From a virus: a stretch of 64,000 nucleotides of DNA. The translations under genes were made by a program, and so were the position numbers. Every line of letters starts with the position of its first letter. The stretch's first letter is position 1. The DNA is taken from positions 62,001 through 126,000 of the IMG/VR virus record IMGVR_UViG_3300009126_000404, one strand, 5' to 3'. Of the stretch, positions 58,591 through 64,000 are shown in pieces. The notes beneath the pieces were generated by a model. That model was not told the DNA's origin. It searched no databases and worked only from the letters and a program-made list of their open reading frames with translations.

Positions 58591-59603
58591 TATGCTTTCG
58601 CCTCTTCTGGAATACCCATTTTAGCAGCGTCACCATATTTCTTCATAGTCTTTCTTACAATCTTTCCCATTTCCTTACCCACCACTGTTCTATTTGGATG
58701 TACACCTTTTGGTTTCTTTGGCTTTTTGGGCTTTTTTGCAGGTGTAGGAACAGGCTCAACATCTTTAGTTGGAATAAATGTTGTTGTTTGATCTTTGTGT
58801 GGATTACCACTAGTCGGTATAGCACCTGATATAGTAACACCTTCTGCTACTTTTGACTCTTTATGCTTTTTCTTAGCGTTTGCTAACGCATGTTTAAACA
58901 TATCTTTTGCTATTACTTGTAGACTATCATCACGTTTATCATCAAAATCCATACCTTCTGCTACTTCTTCTTTAGGTGTATCTGTTTTTAATTCTTTAAC
59001 TGACTTACTGGAACCAGTATCGCCAGTCTCTTGTAAGTCCAAGTCTTCAGTTTCCTCGGGATGTGAATGTGTGTTTAGTTCCATTCCTTCAGGCTCAATT
59101 TGTGCTTTCATGGCATTATATTCAGTGTAACGACGTACTGCATCCATGTCTTTGCTAGATTGAGCAATTTTACTTTGAACCCAAGGTTCTAAATCATCTT
59201 GGTCTTGAATAACACTATGCAATTTAATTGCATCACGTGCCATAAAGTAAAGTTGACTACGAGCCATAAAGCCGTCTTCATCATCACTATCTAATACACC
59301 TTCTTTAATTGTTTTTTTATTCTCTTGAACTGATTCTTGATGAGCTGGGTGAACGTCATCTTTAGCACCTCGATCATCTACTACGTGACCTATTGTACCA
59401 AAGTGTGCGTCTTCTAAAGCATCATAAAGACCTGCTAATGCTTCTGCTACATCTTTTAAATAAGATGGGTCTCCATCTATTTCCATTACAGCCATCTCTA
59501 GTTGGCCGCCTTGTTTAAAAACTTTTTCAAATTTGTCTATTTCATTCATAATACGATTAAACGTATTATCAATTTTATTATATGTTGGGTGGTTTGTATC
59601 CAT
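58590..59603 (-). CDS. Unknown helical protein with Pro/Lys-rich linker (337 aa)
   Basis: Start set at 59603: an AGAGGT lies 7 nt before this ATG and it follows the upstream stop, whereas an earlier in-frame ATG at 59627 would overlap by 20 nt. Helical N-terminal part, then a long low-complexity stretch (VPTPAKKPKKPKKPKGVHP). C-terminal basic tail, so a DNA or capsid-surface contact is possible. Unknown function. Confidence 0.62.
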   Translation of the reverse strand: MDTNHPTYNKIDNTFNRIMNEIDKFEKVFKQGGQLEMAVMEIDGDPSYLKDVAEALAGLYDALEDAHFGTIGHVVDDRGAKDDVHPAHQESVQENKKTIKEGVLDSDDEDGFMARSQLYFMARDAIKLHSVIQDQDDLEPWVQSKIAQSSKDMDAVRRYTEYNAMKAQIEPEGMELNTHSHPEETEDLDLQETGDTGSSKSVKELKTDTPKEEVAEGMDFDDKRDDSLQVIAKDMFKHALANAKKKHKESKVAEGVTISGAIPTSGNPHKDQTTTFIPTKDVEPVPTPAKKPKKPKKPKGVHPNRTVVGKEMGKIVRKTMKKYGDAAKMGIPEEAKA

Positions 59604-59607
59604 GTCG

Positions 59608-60438
59608 TTACCTCTGTTTAATGCCACGACTGTTCATACCGCCGCGTCTTCTAATTTCTTCTAATTCGTTGTACGTATCTGTTATTGCTTTTATGAATGC
59701 TTGTATTACACCAGTTTTATTAAGTTGATAATCTATATTATCCCAATCTTTTTTCGTTGCCATATCTTTAAGTGCATTAAATTTACGAACAAGATCATCT
59801 TCTATTTGATTAAGCATAAGTCTTCCATATCCTTGGATTAATACTTCTGGATTCATTGGGTCTTCTTTATTTTTTGCCCAAATGCTTTCGTTTTGTTCTT
59901 CTTTATATTGGCCGAAATCAACTGAGCCTTTAAAATCTTTATCTTTAGCCATCTTTTTACGGAAGTCTGTTACAAAATTATTAATAGTATCAGCATCTAA
60001 ATAACGAACTAAATCTTGAAATATAGGATTTTGTGCTAATTTAATTTCACCTGCACCTAATGAACCAACTAAATCATAAATTGGCTTGGCTTCACCATGT
60101 GTTGCTTCTTTAACCCAATTATCACCACTTGCATCATGTGAATCATATTTACAATCACAACCTGTATCTGGATTATCAATTTGACAACCACAATATTTAC
60201 ATTTACCTACTGCTTCAATGAAATATGGAACCATGTCTTTTGCTTCAGCATTCATAGTTCTTCTAAAACTTTTTTCATTATCCGTAAAACGTTTTCCTGA
60301 TTCTGGAGTTCTACGATGCTCATCTTCACAATCTGCTTTCCATTTTGAATATTTTGCATATTCGTCCGCAGTCATATGACTAATATCATCTTTTGTTGCT
60401 ACGTCACATGGACCTTCGTTTAATTGTGATAATCTCAT
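59608..60438 (-). CDS. Unknown protein with cysteine cluster and capsid-targeting-like start (276 aa)
   Basis: The N terminus MRLSQLNEG fits a short [LI]xE cleavable peptide as in T4 internal head proteins. C80, C83, C85, C94 and C96 (KCKYCGCQ...GCDCKY) form a zinc-binding knuckle. Mostly helical otherwise. Overlaps the following tiny gene by ATGA. Position and start suggest a packaged protein. Confidence 0.62.
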   Translation of the reverse strand: MRLSQLNEGPCDVATKDDISHMTADEYAKYSKWKADCEDEHRRTPESGKRFTDNEKSFRRTMNAEAKDMVPYFIEAVGKCKYCGCQIDNPDTGCDCKYDSHDASGDNWVKEATHGEAKPIYDLVGSLGAGEIKLAQNPIFQDLVRYLDADTINNFVTDFRKKMAKDKDFKGSVDFGQYKEEQNESIWAKNKEDPMNPEVLIQGYGRLMLNQIEDDLVRKFNALKDMATKKDWDNIDYQLNKTGVIQAFIKAITDTYNELEEIRRRGGMNSRGIKQR

Positions 60439-60629
60439 TTTAATTTCACCTCTTCAGTATAACCTACACTAGATTTTTTACGTTTGCCGCTAGTTAAATA
60501 CCCTTTAGGGTCTACTGCTCTACGTATCATCTTCTTTTTACCAAATAAAGGAAAAGTTACACTAGCAATATTACCTGCCGCTGTAGTTCCTGCATCTGCA
60601 TTTTCAGTTATAATGTCTGTAATCTTCAT
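60435..60629 (-). CDS. Small basic protein with capsid-targeting-like start (64 aa)
   Basis: Start set at 60629 (MKITDIITENADAG) rather than at an in-frame ATG 21 nt earlier, because GATAAATA ends exactly five bases before this ATG. ITE after the leader fits [LI]xE cleavage. The C-terminal half is Lys/Arg-rich. ATGA overlap with the next gene. Confidence 0.58.
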   Translation of the reverse strand: MKITDIITENADAGTTAAGNIASVTFPLFGKKKMIRRAVDPKGYLTSGKRKKSSVGYTEEVKLK

Positions 60630-60634
60630 ACAAG

Positions 60635-60642
60635 TATTTATC
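60635..60642 (-). promoter_or_regulatory. T4-late-like box GATAAATA directly before an ATG
   Basis: Five nucleotides separate it from the ATG at 60629, the same geometry as at 41757. T4 late spacing would put +1 at the A of the ATG. Confidence 0.42.
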
Positions 60643-60660
60643 AAATTCAAGAATTATTGG

Positions 60661-61422
60661 CTAGTAATTAAGGGTGACACTTAATAACTTCATAACATTT
60701 TCCCATGTTTTGGGTATATTCATAACTAAATGCATACTATCATTCTTCCAACTATGGGTTCTATGCGTCTTACGAGTATCTATATAGTATACTCCACCTG
60801 CTTTAACAGGCCAAGTATGTCCGTCTGACACCCATTCATATGCATCATGCCCAACATTTTTCGATACAAATGCACATACTCTAAACGTATCTCTTGTTAA
60901 TATTGGTTGATCTTTATGTGGTGGGAACCATCCGCCAGCACCACTATTAACAATCATTGTACGTCCTAGTGGTTTCCAATAGTCTAACAAAGGATGTAAA
61001 CTTTTACAATCTTTATATAATTGTGTAGGTTCATTAAAATCACATTCACTAAGTTGACGTCCTGTACGTCTCATTGCTTCTGGCATACTTAAACTGTCCC
61101 AAGGTTCATCACCTGGTAGTCCTACTAAACATAGTCCAGTTCTATTGTTTACTACACCTTCTCTACGTAAATATGGGACCCACTTATCGTCATATGCTTT
61201 AATTTCTTTGTTAAACCACCCTAAATCAATTTCCCATTTTAATGGTTCTACTGTACTCATTGCAGATAATTGTAATTCACATTTAATATCTTCTGCAGTT
61301 GGTTCATAAAATTCTGGATGATCTACCCACCATTCATAATGTCCTGCTTGTACTTTTTGATTTGCAGGAGGTGAAATTGATTCTAATTTTTTGCCATCTT
61401 TATCTACTTTTGAAAAATCCAT
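60661..61422 (-). CDS. 2OG-Fe(II)/Asp-hydroxylase-like oxygenase
   Basis: 253 residues. GGWFPPHKDQ with an HxD pair, then VKAGGVYYIDTRKTHRTHSW with a later His, matches the metal triad of Asp/Asn-hydroxylase-like oxygenases, as in the gene at 12668. Lies among structural-type genes. Target unknown; a virion protein or cell component is possible. Confidence 0.72.
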   Translation of the reverse strand: MDFSKVDKDGKKLESISPPANQKVQAGHYEWWVDHPEFYEPTAEDIKCELQLSAMSTVEPLKWEIDLGWFNKEIKAYDDKWVPYLRREGVVNNRTGLCLVGLPGDEPWDSLSMPEAMRRTGRQLSECDFNEPTQLYKDCKSLHPLLDYWKPLGRTMIVNSGAGGWFPPHKDQPILTRDTFRVCAFVSKNVGHDAYEWVSDGHTWPVKAGGVYYIDTRKTHRTHSWKNDSMHLVMNIPKTWENVMKLLSVTLNY

Positions 61423-61425
61423 ATT

Positions 61426-61818
61426 CTATTCCTTATCTGAGCTAATAAAACTTACTCTTAAATTTGCATTATTAGCTACTTTTAAACTTGCATTATTAGC
61501 AGGATTAATAACACACCAAAGTTGTTTATCTGCAAGTTCTTCCTTACATAATAACACTGCTTGTGTTGCTATTCCTAGATTTCTATACTTTTCATTTACA
61601 AAGTATGCTGTTTCGAAATCTTCTTTTACTTCAACAGCACCTACAAGAATTCCGTTATTAATCCATATACCCCATGTATTATAATTGGAAATGAAAGATT
61701 CTGCAACCTTTTTTGTGAATGGCCACTCTAAATAACTTAATAATGCGGTTTCTTTTGTTAGTATACTTCTTAACTGAAAAATATGTTTTAGCTCGAGTCG
61801 CCTCAACTCTATCTTCAT
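61426..61818 (-). CDS. GNAT acetyltransferase-like protein
   Basis: 130 residues. VNEKYRNLGIATQAVLL gives the R/Q-x2-G-x-A-type acetyl-CoA loop (RNLGIA) and CVINPANNASLKVANNANL the family's closing segment. Substrate unknown; N-terminal or small-molecule acetylation. Confidence 0.75.
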   Translation of the reverse strand: MKIELRRLELKHIFQLRSILTKETALLSYLEWPFTKKVAESFISNYNTWGIWINNGILVGAVEVKEDFETAYFVNEKYRNLGIATQAVLLCKEELADKQLWCVINPANNASLKVANNANLRVSFISSDKE

Positions 61819-61819
61819 T

Positions 61820-62011
61820 TTACTTATCCATCAATTTAACTATTCGAGGTTTGAATAGTTTTTGAGGCCCTTTAGTAGTTTTTAATACTGGTTGGTTATG
61901 ATCATCAATAGTAAATCCTGTTACTACTGCTTTACGATTTTTAAATCTACCTACTAAAACTTCATCGCCGATTTGGATGTTAGGTAGCTGTAATATGTCT
62001 TTTATTTTCAT
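61820..62011 (-). CDS. Small KOW/SH3-like protein (63 aa)
   Basis: QIGDEVLVGRFKNRKAVVTGF with a following LKTTKGPQKLFKPRIVKL resembles a single SH3/KOW barrel. It starts MKIKDILQ, again like a capsid-targeting peptide but without the E. AT-rich stretch upstream contains overlapping ATAAATA-like text. Confidence 0.6.
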   Translation of the reverse strand: MKIKDILQLPNIQIGDEVLVGRFKNRKAVVTGFTIDDHNQPVLKTTKGPQKLFKPRIVKLMDK

Positions 62012-62018
62012 TGGAAAT

Positions 62019-62162
62019 TTATTTATTTTCGTTAGTTACTTTAGCTAGTAATTTTTTTAATTCAAGTAATTCTTTTCGTAACTCTTTTATTTCTGCTTGA
62101 GCTTTTTTTAATTCTTCTAAGCCTCGATACCCATACTCTGTATATTCTGCTCGATCATTCAT
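62019..62162 (-). CDS. Small coiled-coil protein (47 aa)
   Basis: A 47-residue frame with TAATG sharing at its start; the middle (ELKKAQAEIKELRKELLELK) is a clear heptad coiled coil. No other motif. The overlap supports expression. Confidence 0.58.
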   Translation of the reverse strand: MNDRAEYTEYGYRGLEELKKAQAEIKELRKELLELKKLLAKVTNENK

Positions 62163-62464
62163 TACAAGCCTTTCACAGCACTTTTAATATTAATAATTTG
62201 AAAATCAGGGGATAGTTCTCCTGACTTGTTACCTTCATTTATTTCATATAATAACTTATCATTATTAATATGATCTAATACAAAATCATGTAAATGGAAT
62301 TCATATTCTCCATGTCGCCATTTTACTTCTGCGGCGCCGGCCTCTCGTGCTTTTTTAATATCCGCATAAACTCCAGCCACATATCTGTGTGGATCTAAAC
62401 ATTGAGTTGGTCCTGCGTGATGGGCAGGATCTTTTTTTTCCATTTGTACGATATATACTATCAC
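62162..62464 (-). CDS. Unknown small protein (100 aa)
   Basis: His- and Asp-rich, with an AHHAGPTQCLDPHRYVAGVYADIKKAREAG start. Overlaps the large right-edge gene by 4 nt and shares its stop with the next gene. No domain recognised. Confidence 0.68.
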   Translation of the reverse strand: MIVYIVQMEKKDPAHHAGPTQCLDPHRYVAGVYADIKKAREAGAAEVKWRHGEYEFHLHDFVLDHINNDKLLYEINEGNKSGELSPDFQIINIKSAVKGL

Positions 62465-64000
62465 CTAAATACCCTTATGTAATCTTTTATGATTTGTTCT
62501 CTATCTTTAATATTTTCAGTAAGTTTATTCTTTTTAATAACATTTATTAATCTTTTCTCAATTGCATCAAGATTTTTTTCATGTACCTTATCTTGTTCGT
62601 CTCTTTTCTTATCACCTGCATATTGCTGATTTAAAGTCTTCTCTGTTTGTGCCATTAATGCCGACATTAAATTATCTGCATGTGGATACTTTGCTTGAAG
62701 AGCCTTTAATTGATATTGAGTTCTTGCATCAAATCCTTTTAAATCTTCTTTGCCATCTCCATCTACATCTGCTTCCATGATTTCTGGGTTAGTATCAAAC
62801 CCTTTATGTGTAAAACCAGTATAATTAGAAAGAAAATTACTTATAAATTCTTCTGTGTCTTCATATGAACCTAAATGCTTACCTGGTACATTAACTATAA
62901 CAGATTTAGGTAAGTCAAGTCCTTCAGGACCTTCACCTGTTGCAGAGTCTGTATCCCATTTAATATTTCTAACCTTAAATACCTTATCTTCGGATAATAA
63001 AGTATATAATAAATGTGGTTTTGATTCTTTAACAATTTTATAATGTCTGTCAATGAAATGTGATACTCTAGATGGATGTACTTTTACAATTTTCCCATCC
63101 TTCTGAAGTGTAACAAAATCTTCCTTAGATTCTTTATAATTAGCCATGCCATATGTTGTATTAGTAGTAGCATTTCCTTGATCATCAAATGATGAAGATG
63201 TGTGTTTACTTCCTATCTTACTCAATTTTTTCAAACCTTTCTTAATTCCTCTGCCCACAGTTCTCTTCAATGATTTATGTTTAACATATGCACTAATAAT
63301 CTTATCATCCATATCGTGTAACTTCTTCCACCATGGATTATCAAGATGAGGTATTGCTATAGGATTTCTTTTATCTGCTTCTATATCACCTTCGCCAACA
63401 ATTGCTCTACCAATAGCCTGCCCAGCTAATCTTCCTTTTTGTTTATGTTTAATGTATGCATCAATAATTTCATCACCCATAAAATGTAAATCCTTCCACT
63501 CTTGAGTGTCAAGATATGGTATAGCATGAGGATTTTTCTTATCTTTTTCCATGTTACCTTCTACTAATCCTAAATTAAACAATTTGTGCGGGTTACTATT
63601 CTTACGTGCTTTAGGCATTAAGGGTTTTATTTTACCATTGCCAAACTTAGCCGCTTCTTTTTCTGTTTGTCCTGGCTTAACATCAACTGTAGTATTAACG
63701 CCTGGAACTATAACACCATCTTCATTAATACCAACTTTTTTCAAATCACTTCTAGTAATATTTCCACCATTTTCGTGGTTTATCTTTTGAAGTTTATGAA
63801 ATTGTTCTCTTGTAGGTTTAATTCCCATTCCTTTTAAATCTGAAATAGTAAATTCTTTTAAGTTTTCTAAAACTGGATCACCATTAACTTTATTAGTTAA
63901 ATCTACATTTTCATCAATTCCTGACTTATTAGCAGTAATAACCCAATCATCATAATAGCCTTCACCATGTTCATCTACAAATGCTTGTAAGATGTCATCA
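62461..64000 (-). CDS. Large unknown protein, N terminus outside the window
   Basis: At least 512 residues are visible and no stop occurs up to the window edge, so an internal ATG at 63828 should not be taken as the start. Two collinear blocks of about 51 residues (encoded near 63403-63555 and 63235-63387) share a [ED]KDKKNP-AIPYLD then W-LH-M-D-II-AY-KHK pattern, an internal duplication. Near the end, DVDGDGKED looks like a calcium-binding loop. Probably virion-associated from position. Confidence 0.8.
   Translation of the reverse strand, partial: DDILQAFVDEHGEGYYDDWVITANKSGIDENVDLTNKVNGDPVLENLKEFTISDLKGMGIKPTREQFHKLQKINHENGGNITRSDLKKVGINEDGVIVPGVNTTVDVKPGQTEKEAAKFGNGKIKPLMPKARKNSNPHKLFNLGLVEGNMEKDKKNPHAIPYLDTQEWKDLHFMGDEIIDAYIKHKQKGRLAGQAIGRAIVGEGDIEADKRNPIAIPHLDNPWWKKLHDMDDKIISAYVKHKSLKRTVGRGIKKGLKKLSKIGSKHTSSSFDDQGNATTNTTYGMANYKESKEDFVTLQKDGKIVKVHPSRVSHFIDRHYKIVKESKPHLLYTLLSEDKVFKVRNIKWDTDSATGEGPEGLDLPKSVIVNVPGKHLGSYEDTEEFISNFLSNYTGFTHKGFDTNPEIMEADVDGDGKEDLKGFDARTQYQLKALQAKYPHADNLMSALMAQTEKTLNQQYAGDKKRDEQDKVHEKNLDAIEKRLINVIKKNKLTENIKDREQIIKDYIRVFR

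Noticed and set aside
1-64000. CRISPR array, integrase, insertion sequence or attachment site
   Set aside because: No spaced repeats, transposase or recombinase motifs were seen; the only clear exact repeat is the 38-nt pair near 46.5 kb.

Overview
The window looks like part of the genome of a large, low-G+C, T4-like tailed phage (myovirus), probably marine, with an alphaproteobacterial (SAR11-like) host as one plausible guess. The evidence is a family-B DNA polymerase of the gp43 type, a gp44-type clamp loader, a DsbA-like late-transcription protein, GroES and ClpP homologues, ribose-phosphate pyrophosphokinase and a MazG-like protein. Almost every base is coding, many genes are tiny or overlap, and T4-late-like ATAAATA boxes occur beside host-type TTGACA-N17-TATAAT promoters. 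No tRNA, CRISPR array, integrase or insertion sequence was seen. All assignments come from reading the sequence; no database search was possible.

Left region (1-24.3 kb, mostly + strand): a nearly unbroken, translationally coupled accessory operon. It starts with a clipped gene and a methylthioadenosine/S-adenosylhomocysteine nucleosidase, then holds thirteen radical SAM genes. Ten of these have an unusual N-terminal cysteine (twitch-like) domain, two carry a C-terminal SPASM domain, and one has its SPASM domain detached because another radical SAM gene sits inside it. Interleaved are a pentein amidinotransferase, a PLP aminotransferase-like protein, an ABM-type monooxygenase, two non-heme iron oxygenase-like proteins, an SDR-like protein, an SGNH hydrolase-like protein and a pair of unknown paralogues. 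Twelve junctions share exactly the same 8-nt start/stop overlap.

Middle region (24.3-39.4 kb, - strand): an ExbB/ExbD-like membrane pair, clamp loader gp44, purine salvage and PRPP genes (two phosphoribosyltransferases and Prs), ClpP, GroES-like, a DnaE-like fragment and MazG. It also holds an iron/Fe-S set (IscA-like, Nfu-like, FTR1-like permease, 7Fe ferredoxin FdxA) and leucyl aminopeptidase.

Right region (39.4-64 kb): three + strand genes (DUF6356-like membrane protein, a minimal adenylate-forming enzyme, a sulfotransferase-like protein), then - strand genes. These include two peptidoglycan hydrolases with a holin candidate and a lipoprotein, many very small genes, DNA polymerase, a DNA methyltransferase, DsbA, and a run of probable virion-associated proteins. 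Several of the last group begin with a short peptide resembling T4 capsid-targeting sequences, including one with a PD-(D/E)XK nuclease motif. The right-edge gene is cut by the window end.

The most interesting inference is a phage-borne radical SAM economy. FTR1 would import iron, IscA/Nfu-like proteins would build clusters, FdxA would supply electrons and thirteen radical SAM enzymes would act on unknown targets. MtnN would destroy the inhibitory 5'-deoxyadenosine and SAH, and Apt plus Prs would return the released adenine to AMP.
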